Shown: positions 1-6,293, numbered from the stretch's first letter. The stretch is 9,765 bases of DNA from Actinomycetes bacterium (GCA_025464025.1 JAODBP010000154.1:1-9765), one strand, 5' to 3'. The notes: generated by a model not told the origin, from the letters alone. Program-made: numbers and translations.

Positions 1-640
1 CGGGGCCGAGGGCGGCCAGCCGAGCCCGGAGGCGGCCGGCGCGGACGGCGAGCCACCCCAGGCCGGGCACGGCGGCCAGGCGCTCGGCCGACACGGCCTG
101 GAACTCGCGGCGCAGGGCCTTGCGGGCCCGGAACAGCAGGGCCTCGACGGTCGAGTGGGGCACACCGAGCTGGCCGGCGATCTCGTCGTAGGTGAGCTCC
201 CGCCGCTCGCGGAGCTCGAGCACCTCGGCGTGGCGGGGAGCGAGCCGGCCGAGCGCCCGGTCGAGGTTGGCCACGTCGGCCTGGAGGGCGAAGCGGGCGT
301 CGTGGCCGTCGTCGACGCTGCCGAGGTCGATGTCGTCGCGGGGCTGGATGCGGCCCAGCCGGCGGACGTGGTCGATGCAGAGGCGGCCGGCGATCACCGT
401 GAGCCACGGGTAGAAGCGGCGCTCGCCCGAGAGGTTGGGCAGGGCCCGCAGCGCCTTGACGAAGGTGTCCTGGGCCACCTCCTCGGCCGCCGCGGCACCG
501 ACCCGGCGCTCGCAGTACGAGCGGAGGCGGGCGAAGTAGGTGCGGTACAGCTCGTCGAACGCGGCGGCATCACCCGCCTGCCAGGCCTCGACCAGCATCC
601 GGTCCCGCGTCAGATCGACGTCGTCCGCACGTATCGCCAC
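1..640 (-). CDS. ECF-type RNA polymerase sigma factor (partial, C-terminus off window)
   Basis: An open minus-strand frame of 213 codons starts at a GTG (640-638) and is still open at the left edge. Region sigma-2 spans about residues 17-95: an acidic/aromatic helix with DAAAFDELYRTYF, then AEEVAQDTFVKAL and FYPWLTVIAGRLCIDHVRR. Region sigma-4 spans about 125-180, with LAPRHAEVLELRERRELTYDEIAGQLGV and STVEALLFRARKALRREF, the helix-turn-helix that binds the -35 element. There is no region 1 or 3, as in ECF (group 4) sigma factors, which direct RNA polymerase to stress or envelope regulons. The start is supported by AGGAG five bases upstream of the GTG. At least 33 residues follow region 4 (LAAVPGLGWLAVRAG and onward) and continue beyond the window, so a C-terminal extension is possible. 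No anti-sigma gene is visible; one could lie to the left. The gene is divergent from queA. The family call is firm; the subgroup and regulon are unknown. Confidence 0.9.
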   Translation of the reverse strand, partial: MAIRADDVDLTRDRMLVEAWQAGDAAAFDELYRTYFARLRSYCERRVGAAAAEEVAQDTFVKALRALPNLSGERRFYPWLTVIAGRLCIDHVRRLGRIQPRDDIDLGSVDDGHDARFALQADVANLDRALGRLAPRHAEVLELRERRELTYDEIAGQLGVPHSTVEALLFRARKALRREFQAVSAERLAAVPGLGWLAVRAGRLRARLAALGP

Positions 641-645
641 GACTG

Positions 646-650
646 CTCCT
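646..650 (-). promoter_or_regulatory. Ribosome-binding site of the sigma factor gene
   Basis: Read on the minus strand, AGGAG is followed by five bases (CAGTC) and then GTG. It fixes the start of the sigma factor at 640, since no better-placed start lies in the frame near the beginning of sigma region 2. Confidence 0.7.
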
Positions 651-673
651 GGAATCCCCCGAACTGGAACGTC

Positions 674-685
674 GCGAACGTTCGC
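674..685. repeat. Perfect 12-bp palindrome in the sigma factor upstream region
   Basis: GCGAACGTTCGC is identical to its own reverse complement. It lies 34 bases upstream of the sigma factor start codon. Two more GAAC copies (661-664 and 667-670) lie on its sigma-proximal side. It looks like a protein-binding dyad but does not match the actinobacterial LexA spacing (GAAC, four bases, GTTC), because here the half-sites are contiguous. The function is unknown. Confidence 0.45.
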
Positions 686-719
686 CGCTGACGCCCCTGT
701 CACCTCCTCGGGCGCGGCA

Positions 720-751
720 CCGCCGCCACGGGGGGCCGTCCGTGGCGGCGG
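720..751. repeat. Perfect 12-bp inverted repeat with 8-base loop
   Basis: The left arm CCGCCGCCACGG (720-731) and right arm CCGTGGCGGCGG (740-751) are exact reverse complements around an 8-base loop (732-739). Such a GC-rich stem would be very stable as RNA or as a cruciform. There is no T-tract on either side, so it does not look like an ordinary intrinsic terminator, and a terminator would not be expected between divergent genes. It may be a leader structure of the sigma factor transcript, a transcriptional barrier or an operator. The structure is seen directly; its role is inference. Confidence 0.6.
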
Positions 752-803
752 GCGCACTACCGGGGGAACGGCCGGCGAAGCCGGAACTTGCGCGCGACCT
801 CCC

Positions 804-818
804 TACGATCGCCCGGTG
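804..818 (+). promoter_or_regulatory. Predicted -10 element and leaderless start of queA
   Basis: TACGAT (804-809) matches the actinobacterial -10 pattern TANNNT. Six bases then separate it from the GTG at 816, the distance at which RNA polymerase normally begins transcription. No Shine-Dalgarno sequence precedes the GTG, so the mRNA probably begins at or next to the start codon. No convincing -35 hexamer is visible; the -35 position falls on the edge of the dyad at 772-784. Confidence 0.55.
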
Positions 819-1811
819 CCCGCCGCGCCCTCCTACGACCTGCCCGAGGCGGCCATCGCCCAGGTGCCGGTCGAACCCCGGGACGCCGCCCGGCTGCTGG
901 TCGACCGGGGCCCGGGAGCCGCACCCGACCACCGCACGGTCGCCGACCTGCCGTCGCTGCTCGGGCCGGGCGACGTGCTCGTGCTCAACGAGACCCGGGT
1001 GCTGCCGGCCCGGCTCCGGTTGCGGAAGGCCACCGGTGGTGCCGTGGAGGTGCTGCTGCTCGAGCCCGAGGGCGACGACCGCACCTGGTCGGCGCTGGTG
1101 CGGCCGAGCAAGAAGGTGGCCGAGGGGGCGACCTTCGAGGTGGGCGACGACCTCACCATCGAGGTCGGCGAGCGCCGGGACGGCACCCGCCTGGTGCGGC
1201 TGCACACCGACGACGTCGAGGCGGCGCTGCAGGCCCACGGCGAGGTCCCGCTGCCGCACTACCTGCACGAGGGGATCGCCGATCCCGAGCGCTACCAGAC
1301 CGTGTACGCCACCCGCCCCGGTTCGGTGGCCGCCCCGACCGCCGGCCTCCACCTCACGCCCGAGGTGCTGGCCCGGTGCGAGGCGGCCGGCGCTGTGATC
1401 CACCGGCTCGACCTCACCGTCGGGCTCGGCACGTTCCAGCCGGTGACGGCCGAGCGGGTGGAGGACCACGAGGTCCACGAGGAGCCCTACGCCGTGCCCG
1501 AGGCGACGATGGCCGCCTGCGAGGCCGCCGAGCGGGTCGTGGCCGTCGGCACGACCACGGTCCGGGCGCTGGAGACCGCGGCCGCCACCGGCCAGCTCTC
1601 GGGCCGGAGCCGGCTCCTGATCCACGGCGCCTACGAGTGGCGGGTCGTCGACGCCCTCGTCACGAACTTCCACATGCCCCACACCACGCTGCTGCTGCTG
1701 GTCGAGGCGTTCATCGGCCCCCACTGGCGCGACCTCTACGCCACCGCCCTGGCCGAGGGCTACCGCTTCCTCTCCTTCGGCGACGCCATGTTCCTGGAAA
1801 GGGCCCGATGA
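816..1811 (+). CDS. queA: S-adenosylmethionine:tRNA ribosyltransferase-isomerase QueA
   Basis: QueA transfers and isomerises the ribosyl group of SAM onto preQ1 at tRNA position 34, giving epoxyqueuosine, the penultimate step of queuosine synthesis. The 331-aa product has the family's conserved blocks: YDLPEAAIAQ at the N-terminus, DVLVLNETRVLPARL (53-67), RYQTVYATRPGSVAAPTAGLH (159-179), HRLDLTVGLGTFQPV (196-210), HEVHEEPYAVP (218-228), AVGTTTVRALETAA (243-256), TNFHMPHTTLLLLVEAFIG (283-301) and EGYRFLSFGDAMFL (314-327). The length is slightly below the usual 340-356 aa. GTG at 816 was chosen because conserved sequence begins directly after it and a -10-like element sits just upstream; the frame is open further left, into the sigma gene, but that part is not QueA-like. 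Its stop overlaps the next start (ATGA). Confidence 0.95.
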   Translation: MPAAPSYDLPEAAIAQVPVEPRDAARLLVDRGPGAAPDHRTVADLPSLLGPGDVLVLNETRVLPARLRLRKATGGAVEVLLLEPEGDDRTWSALVRPSKKVAEGATFEVGDDLTIEVGERRDGTRLVRLHTDDVEAALQAHGEVPLPHYLHEGIADPERYQTVYATRPGSVAAPTAGLHLTPEVLARCEAAGAVIHRLDLTVGLGTFQPVTAERVEDHEVHEEPYAVPEATMAACEAAERVVAVGTTTVRALETAAATGQLSGRSRLLIHGAYEWRVVDALVTNFHMPHTTLLLLVEAFIGPHWRDLYATALAEGYRFLSFGDAMFLERAR

Positions 1812-2224
1812 CGAACAAGACCGAGGTCAGCTTCACCGCCGACGACCTGGCGCCGCTGGTGGCGGCCCTCGACCCGGCCGGGTGGGTGAACTTCGAGCCC
1901 GATGTCGAGGACCCGCCGCCCGACCCGCCTCAGGGCTGGTTCGGCAACGTGTTCAGCAGCCGCGGGCCGGGCATGCCGATGGCCACGTGGCACCCGGGGG
2001 AGCGCTCGGCCGGGCTCGAGCACCCCGGCACGTCGAAGGTCGACCGGGTCGAGGTGCCGGCCGGGTGGGTCATCCGGCAGAACCACCCCCGGCGGGGGCT
2101 CGTCGTCCGCGTGCCGGCCGGGGTGGCCGACGCCGACGTGCTGCGCTGGCTGGTCGACCTGGGCGAGAAGCTCAGCCCGGTGCCGACCCACGGGAAGTGG
2201 CACGCCGTGGTGTTCTCGCCGTGA
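1808..2224 (+). CDS. Hypothetical protein of 138 aa embedded between queA and tgt
   Basis: I do not recognise this protein. It starts at an ATG overlapping the queA stop (ATGA) and its own stop overlaps the tgt GTG (GTGA), so it is probably translated by coupling with both neighbours. A weak purine run (GGAAAGG, about 1796-1802) precedes it. The sequence is soluble in character, with no signal peptide or membrane segment and no cysteine. It has six tryptophans (26, 44, 61, 87, 114, 131), an acidic proline-rich stretch at about 31-42 (PDVEDPPPDPP), a glycine-rich middle, and a C-terminal half of alternating hydrophobic/charged segments (VDRVEVPAGWVIRQNHP, GLVVRVPAGVADADVLRWL) that looks like a compact beta/alpha fold. 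Codon use matches its neighbours. The tight packing argues that it is a real gene. A role in tRNA modification would be guilt by association only. Confidence 0.75.
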   Translation: MTNKTEVSFTADDLAPLVAALDPAGWVNFEPDVEDPPPDPPQGWFGNVFSSRGPGMPMATWHPGERSAGLEHPGTSKVDRVEVPAGWVIRQNHPRRGLVVRVPAGVADADVLRWLVDLGEKLSPVPTHGKWHAVVFSP

Positions 2225-3348
2225 CCTTGGCGGCGACCAAGGTCGAGGTCACGGCCACCGATGGGGATGCCCGCACGACGGTCGTCACCACGGCCCGGGG
2301 GAGCTATCCGACGCCGGCGTTCATGCCGGTCGGCACCCGGGGCGCCATCAAGCACCTGACGTCGGCCGACCTCGAGGACCTCGGTTCGGACTTCATCCTG
2401 TGCAACACGTACCACCTGATGCTGCGGCCTGGCGCCGACGTGGTGGCCGACCTGGGCGGCCTGCACGGGTTCATGGACTGGAAGGGCCACGTCCTCACCG
2501 ACTCGGGCGGCTACCAGGTGTTCTCGCTGAACCCGAAGGTCGACGACGACGGCGCCGAGTTCCGCTCGACCTACGACGGCTCGACCCACCGGCTCACGCC
2601 CGAGACCGCCGTCGCCATCCAGGAGCAGCTCGGCGCCGACATCCAGATGGTGCTCGACGTGTGCGCCCCGCTCCCGTCGCCGCCGGCCGTGATCCGCCAG
2701 GCGCTCGAGCGCACCGCGGCCTGGGCGGCCCGGGCCAAGGCCGTGCACGAGCAGACCGCCTCCCGGCGTGAGGGAGAGCTCAGCCAGGCCCTGTTCGGCA
2801 TCGTGCAGGGCGGGGTCGACGAGGCCATGCGCAAGGAGAGCGCCCAGCGGACGGTCGAGATCGGCTTCGACGGCTACGGCGTCGGCGGCCTGTCCGTGGG
2901 GGAGACCCAGGAGGAGATGCTGCCGGCCCTCGCCGCTGCCATGGCCGAGCTGCCGACCGACGTGCCCCGCTACTTCATGGGCCTGGGCGACCCGGTCGGG
3001 CTGGTCGAGGCCGTGGCCCGGGGCATCGACATGTTCGACTGCGTCCTGCCGACCCGCCACGCCCGCCACGGCCACCTCCTCACCGCCGAGGGCCGGCTCA
3101 ACCTGCGCAACGCCCGCTTCGCCCGTGACCCGGAGCCGCCCGACCCCGGGTGCACCTGCCCGACCTGCGCCCGCTGGTCCCGGGGGTACTTGCGCCACCT
3201 GATGCTGACGAACGAGCCCACGGCCGGGCGTCTGCTCACGGTCCACAACGTCCACTGGACCCTCGACCTGGTGCGCCGGATGCGGGTCGCGATCGGGGCC
3301 GGCACCTTCGAGCAGCTCCGCCGGGAGGTCGTCGACGTCTGGGCATGA
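2221..3348 (+). CDS. tgt: tRNA-guanine transglycosylase (bacterial type)
   Basis: Tgt swaps guanine 34 in the anticodon of GUN tRNAs for preQ1, the step before QueA. The 375-aa product is of normal length. It shows the substrate-pocket motif DSGGYQVFSL with Asp94, the SYPTPAFMPVGTRGAIKHL block near the N-terminus, GYGVGGLSVGE (about 220-230) and FDCVLPTRHARHGHLLT, whose Asp273 corresponds to the catalytic nucleophile (Asp280 in the Zymomonas enzyme). The zinc site is complete: Cys311, Cys313, Cys316 and His342, with the same spacing as in Zymomonas Tgt. The start is taken as GTG 2221, which overlaps the preceding stop (GTGA) and gives an N-terminus of normal length; upstream sequence in this frame is not Tgt-like. 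A small inverted repeat (CCCT/AGGG, 3350-3361) follows the stop. Confidence 0.96.
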   Translation: MTLAATKVEVTATDGDARTTVVTTARGSYPTPAFMPVGTRGAIKHLTSADLEDLGSDFILCNTYHLMLRPGADVVADLGGLHGFMDWKGHVLTDSGGYQVFSLNPKVDDDGAEFRSTYDGSTHRLTPETAVAIQEQLGADIQMVLDVCAPLPSPPAVIRQALERTAAWAARAKAVHEQTASRREGELSQALFGIVQGGVDEAMRKESAQRTVEIGFDGYGVGGLSVGETQEEMLPALAAAMAELPTDVPRYFMGLGDPVGLVEAVARGIDMFDCVLPTRHARHGHLLTAEGRLNLRNARFARDPEPPDPGCTCPTCARWSRGYLRHLMLTNEPTAGRLLTVHNVHWTLDLVRRMRVAIGAGTFEQLRREVVDVWA

Positions 3349-3373
3349 TCCCTGCTCAGGGTCCGTGAGCCGG

Positions 3374-3394
3374 TAGGGTCACCCGCCGCATATG
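3374..3394 (+). promoter_or_regulatory. Predicted -10 element upstream of yajC
   Basis: TAGGGT (3374-3379) fits TANNNT and lies 12 bases before the yajC ATG at 3392, so transcription would start about 6 bases before the codon, giving a very short leader. No Shine-Dalgarno sequence is well placed. The hexamer overlaps a short GGGTCACCC symmetry at 3376-3384. The 43-base gap from tgt has no strong terminator, so readthrough from the queA-tgt unit is also possible. Confidence 0.4.
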
Positions 3395-3667
3395 GGACTC
3401 CTCTTCTTCCCGCTCGTCATCGCCGCGATGTGGTTCCTGATGATCCGCCCGCAGCAGCAGCGGGTCCGCAACCAGCGCGCGCTCGTGGTCTCCCTGGAGG
3501 AGGGGCAGGAGGTCATCACCGCCGGCGGTCTCATCGGGACCATCACCGCCGTGCGCGACCGTGACGTGACGCTCGACCTGGGCGGGGGCATCGAGGTCAG
3601 GGTCCTGCGAACTGCCGTCTCGATGCGGCTCCCGGCCGAGTCCCCCGGCCCCGTGGAAGAGGACTGA
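3392..3667 (+). CDS. yajC: Preprotein translocase subunit YajC
   Basis: YajC is the small membrane protein that associates with SecDF and the SecYEG channel. The 91-aa product has one N-terminal membrane segment (about 2-17, LLFFPLVIAAMWFLMI) followed at once by the family signature RPQQQRVRNQ. The small cytoplasmic domain includes LEEGQEVITAGGLIGTITAV, the conserved YajC block. The tail is acidic and proline-rich (ESPGPVEED). Length and topology are typical. The stop overlaps the secD start (TGATG), so the two are likely translationally coupled. Confidence 0.95.
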   Translation: MGLLFFPLVIAAMWFLMIRPQQQRVRNQRALVVSLEEGQEVITAGGLIGTITAVRDRDVTLDLGGGIEVRVLRTAVSMRLPAESPGPVEED

Positions 3668-5154
3668 TGCGCAACCGCCGCAACGTCTCGTTGATCGTGA
3701 TGCTGATCCTCGCCTTCGGGATGCTGGCCGGCACGATCGCGGCTGGCAACAAGCCTGAGCTGGGCCTCGACCTGCAGGGCGGCGCGTCGGTGGTGCTCCA
3801 GCCCCCGGCCGGCACGCCCAAGGGCACGATCAACCAGGCGATCGAGATCATCCGGAACCGCGTCGACGCCCTCGGCGTGGCCGAGCCCCAGATCAGCCGC
3901 CAGGGCAGCGCCGTGGTGGTCGAGCTGCCCGGTGTGAAGAACCAGGACAAGGCGCTGGCCCTGGTCGGCACCACCGCCGAGCTGCGCTTCCGACCCGTGC
4001 TCGGCGCGCTGGCCCCCGAAGGTGCCACCACCACGACGTCGAAGGCCACCACCACCACCACCACGGCGAAGCCGGGTGAGACGGCGACGCCGGCCACGAC
4101 GACCACCAGCACCACGTCGACCACGGCGCCGAAGAACACGACGCGCGCGGACAACAAGGCCGACGCGCAGGTGATCCTGCCGGACAAAGACGAGGCCAAC
4201 GGCCGCTACGCCCTCGGGCCGGCCGGCGCCGTCGGCAAGGCCATCTCCACGGCCCGGGCCTCGGTGACCCCGGCCGGCGAGTGGATCGTCGAGCTGGAGA
4301 TGACCAGCGACGGCATCAAGGCCTTCAACACCGTCGCCGGTGAGTGCTACAGCAAGGCGGCGACCTGCCCGACCGGCCAGCTCGCCATCGAGCTCGACGG
4401 TGTCGTGCAGTCGGCGCCGACCATCCAGGCGGCGTCGTTCAAGCGCGACCAGATCCAGATCAGCGGCAGCTTCAAGGAGCGTGAGGCCAAGGACCTGGCC
4501 CTCGTCCTCCGCTACGGCTCGCTTCCGGTCCAGCTCAAGCAGCAGACCGTGCGCACGGTCTCGGCCAGCCTCGGCAAGGACTCGCTCCACGCCGGCCTGG
4601 TCGCCGGCATCATCGGCACGGCGCTGGTGCTGCTCTACATGCTGCTCTACTACCGGATCCTCGGCCTCGTGGTCATCGCCGGCCTCACCATCTGGTTCTC
4701 GCTCCAGTGGTCGATCATCTCCTACCTCGGCGTGCACAACGGCCTGGCCCTCTCGCTCTCGGGCGTGACCGGCATCGTCGTGTCCGTCGGCGTGACCGTC
4801 GACTCCTACGTGGTGTACTTCGAACGGTTGAAGGACGAGCTCCACGCCGGGCGCACCATGCGCTCGGCCATCGACTCGGCCTTCAAGCACTCGTTCCGCA
4901 CGGTGCTGGTGGCCGACACGTCGGCCTTCCTCGCCGCCGCCATCCTGTACTTCCTCACCGTCGGCTCGGTCCGCGGCTTCGCCTTCTTCCTCGGCCTGTC
5001 GACGATCCTCGACGTGGTCGTGGCCTACTTCTTCAAGCGGCCGCTCGTCGCCCTGCTCGGCCGCTGGGGCCTGCTCCAGAAGTCGAAGTTCGTGGGCCTG
5101 CGAGCTCCCGTGGCCGAGACCGTCCGCCCCGGCCTCGGAGGGTCCGCTTCATGA
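3667..5154 (+). CDS. secD: Protein translocase subunit SecD
   Basis: SecD works with SecF to pull translocating proteins out of SecYEG using the proton-motive force. The 495-aa product has an N-terminal membrane helix (about 8-25), the motif ELGLDLQGGASVVLQ (31-45), a large extracytoplasmic domain split by a Thr-rich insert (121-159), the IELDGVVQSAPTI block (241-253), and five C-terminal membrane helices from about 308 to 465. The transmembrane motif GVTVDSYVVYFERLKDE (375-391) keeps Asp379, the position implicated in proton coupling. SecD is shorter than the E. coli protein (615 aa), as in many actinobacteria. Cys227 and Cys234 flank a short loop in the exported domain and could form a disulfide. 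A GA-rich ribosome-binding site (GGAAGAGGA) precedes ATG 3667, which overlaps the yajC stop; its own stop overlaps secF (ATGA). Confidence 0.96.
   Translation: MRNRRNVSLIVMLILAFGMLAGTIAAGNKPELGLDLQGGASVVLQPPAGTPKGTINQAIEIIRNRVDALGVAEPQISRQGSAVVVELPGVKNQDKALALVGTTAELRFRPVLGALAPEGATTTTSKATTTTTTAKPGETATPATTTTSTTSTTAPKNTTRADNKADAQVILPDKDEANGRYALGPAGAVGKAISTARASVTPAGEWIVELEMTSDGIKAFNTVAGECYSKAATCPTGQLAIELDGVVQSAPTIQAASFKRDQIQISGSFKEREAKDLALVLRYGSLPVQLKQQTVRTVSASLGKDSLHAGLVAGIIGTALVLLYMLLYYRILGLVVIAGLTIWFSLQWSIISYLGVHNGLALSLSGVTGIVVSVGVTVDSYVVYFERLKDELHAGRTMRSAIDSAFKHSFRTVLVADTSAFLAAAILYFLTVGSVRGFAFFLGLSTILDVVVAYFFKRPLVALLGRWGLLQKSKFVGLRAPVAETVRPGLGGSAS
4027..4143 (+). repeat. Low-complexity Thr-rich coding repeat in secD
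   Basis: Codons 121-159 of secD are mostly ACC/ACG threonine codons mixed with Ser, Ala, Pro and Lys. They include a run of six threonines (128-133) encoded by tandem ACC/ACG triplets around 4048-4065. The segment interrupts the periplasmic-type domain after the first beta-rich part (ELRFRPVLGAL) and reads as a flexible extracytoplasmic linker. Triplet repeats of this kind are prone to slippage and in-frame length variation. Confidence 0.8.
5137..5142 (+). promoter_or_regulatory. Ribosome-binding site of secF
   Basis: GGAGGG lies eight bases before the ATG at 5151, inside the end of secD. It selects this ATG over upstream codons of a longer open frame that lacks SecF-like sequence. Confidence 0.65.
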
Positions 5155-6293
5155 GCACGCGTGAGGGCCTGTCCCGCCTCTACAACGGCCAGACCGACAT
5201 CAACTTCATCGGCCGGTGGAAGCTCTGGTTCACCATCTCCGCCGTCGTCATCGTGATCGGCCTCGGCGGCCTGTTCGTCCGGGGCCTCAACCTCGGCATC
5301 GAGTTCGAGGGCGGCGTCTCCTGGGAGGTGCCGGCCCACGGCACCTCGGTGGCCGAGGTCAAGGACGCCCTGACCGGCACCGGGCTGGCGAACCCGAGCG
5401 TCCAGAGCCTCGGCAGCTCGGGTGGCTCGGTCATCCGGGTCCAGGCCGAGGAGGCGGGCAAGACCGACGCCGAGAAGAAGGCGTTCAAGGACAAGGTCGA
5501 CGCCGCCCTGGCCAAGGTCACCGGCTCGAAGACCTCGACGATCTCGTTCAACGAGGTCGGGCCGTCCTGGGGCAGCGAGGTGTCGAGCAAGGCGCTCCGC
5601 GCCCTCATCGTCTTCCTCGTCCTGGTGTCGGTGTACATCGCCTTCCGCTTCGAGTGGCGGATGGCGGCGGCCACCTTGGCCGCCCTCCTGCACGACATCC
5701 TGATCACGGTGGGCATCTACGCCGTGCTCGGCCTGCCGGTCACGCCGGCCACGGTGATCGCCTTCCTCACCATCCTCGGCTACTCCATCTACGACGGCAT
5801 CGTGGTGTTCGACCGCGTCGACGAGAACGCCAAGCGACTCGGCTCGACGGGCACCACCACGTACTCCGACATGGTCAACCGGTCGATGAACGAGGTGCTG
5901 ATGCGCACCTTGAACACGTCGATCACCGCCCTGCTGCCGATCCTGTCGCTGCTGGTGATCGGGTCGTTCATCCTCGGCGCCACCTCGCTCGAGGAGTTCG
6001 CCACCGCCCTGTTCATCGGCCTCCTGTCGGGGGCCTACTCGTCGATCTTCATCGCCTCGCCGGTGCTGGCCCTGCTCAAGGAGCGGGAGCCGAAGTGGCT
6101 CGCCGTGCGCCGTCGGCTCGAGGGCCGCTCGGGCCTCGCCGCCCCGGCCCGTGGACCGCTGCGCCCCAGTGGTGGCACGGCCACCGCCGTGCTGGAGGAC
6201 GTCGAGGTCCCGACCGACGAGGTGCCGGCTCGCCCGGCGCCCACCACCGGGCCCATCCAGCCCCGCGGCCGCAAGAAGGGCAAGCGCCGCTGA
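5151..6293 (+). CDS. secF: Protein translocase subunit SecF
   Basis: SecF is the partner of SecD in the SecDF export motor. The 380-aa product has a first membrane helix at about 24-44 (LWFTISAVVIVIGLGGLFV), the motif NLGIEFEGGVSWEV (47-60; classically GIDFTGG), a small exported domain, then VGPSWGSEVSSKALRALIVF (136-155) leading into five further membrane helices. FRFEWR (165-170), LLHDILITVGIY (179-190) and GYSIYDGIVVFDRVDEN (210-226, with Asp215) are diagnostic SecF motifs. From about 315 a hydrophilic, proline-rich cytoplasmic tail ends in the very basic PRGRKKGKRR. The start overlaps the secD stop and has a good ribosome-binding site. Length is normal for actinobacteria. Confidence 0.96.
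   Translation: MSTREGLSRLYNGQTDINFIGRWKLWFTISAVVIVIGLGGLFVRGLNLGIEFEGGVSWEVPAHGTSVAEVKDALTGTGLANPSVQSLGSSGGSVIRVQAEEAGKTDAEKKAFKDKVDAALAKVTGSKTSTISFNEVGPSWGSEVSSKALRALIVFLVLVSVYIAFRFEWRMAAATLAALLHDILITVGIYAVLGLPVTPATVIAFLTILGYSIYDGIVVFDRVDENAKRLGSTGTTTYSDMVNRSMNEVLMRTLNTSITALLPILSLLVIGSFILGATSLEEFATALFIGLLSGAYSSIFIASPVLALLKEREPKWLAVRRRLEGRSGLAAPARGPLRPSGGTATAVLEDVEVPTDEVPARPAPTTGPIQPRGRKKGKRR

Larger units (their letters stand above)
641..815. other. Divergent intergenic region between the sigma factor gene and queA
   Basis: This 175-base gap separates two divergently transcribed genes and should hold both promoters. It contains a 12-bp palindrome at 674-685, a perfect 12-bp inverted repeat at 720-731/740-751, a small dyad at 772-784, three GGAAC copies on the plus strand (666-670, 765-769, 783-787) and a -10-like TACGAT at 804-809. 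I could not assign a convincing promoter to the sigma gene by eye. No coding sequence on either strand is convincing here; the plus-strand frame that continues upstream from queA lacks any conserved QueA sequence before 816. Confidence 0.6.

Noticed and set aside
674..685. LexA/SOS box
   Set aside because: The actinobacterial SOS box needs four bases between GAAC and GTTC; here they are adjacent.
155..691. A 178-codon plus-strand frame within the sigma factor region
   Set aside because: The minus strand here encodes clear sigma-2 and sigma-4 regions; the plus frame is a shadow.
540..815. Extension of the queA frame upstream of 816
   Set aside because: The frame is open but overlaps the sigma factor gene and its promoter region, has no QueA-like sequence, and the conserved N-terminus starts right after GTG 816.
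641..815. preQ1 riboswitch upstream of queA
   Set aside because: No preQ1 aptamer features (A-rich tail, short pseudoknot) are visible, and the likely transcription start is at the queA start codon, leaving no leader.
1930..3255. A 441-codon minus-strand frame opposite tgt
   Set aside because: It is antisense to tgt, which has an intact zinc site and catalytic residues; the translation has no family motif.
3350..3361. Terminator after tgt
   Set aside because: CCCT-GCTC-AGGG gives a very short stem with no T-run; too weak.
3379..4890. A 503-codon minus-strand frame opposite yajC and secD
   Set aside because: It is a composition-driven shadow of secD, with Gly/Arg/His-rich translation and no domain; the poly-Arg/Gly stretch is only the reverse of the Thr-rich repeat.
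4707..5150. N-terminal extension of the secF frame into secD
   Set aside because: The translation is Arg/Pro-rich out-of-frame secD; SecF motifs and a good ribosome-binding site support the start at 5151.
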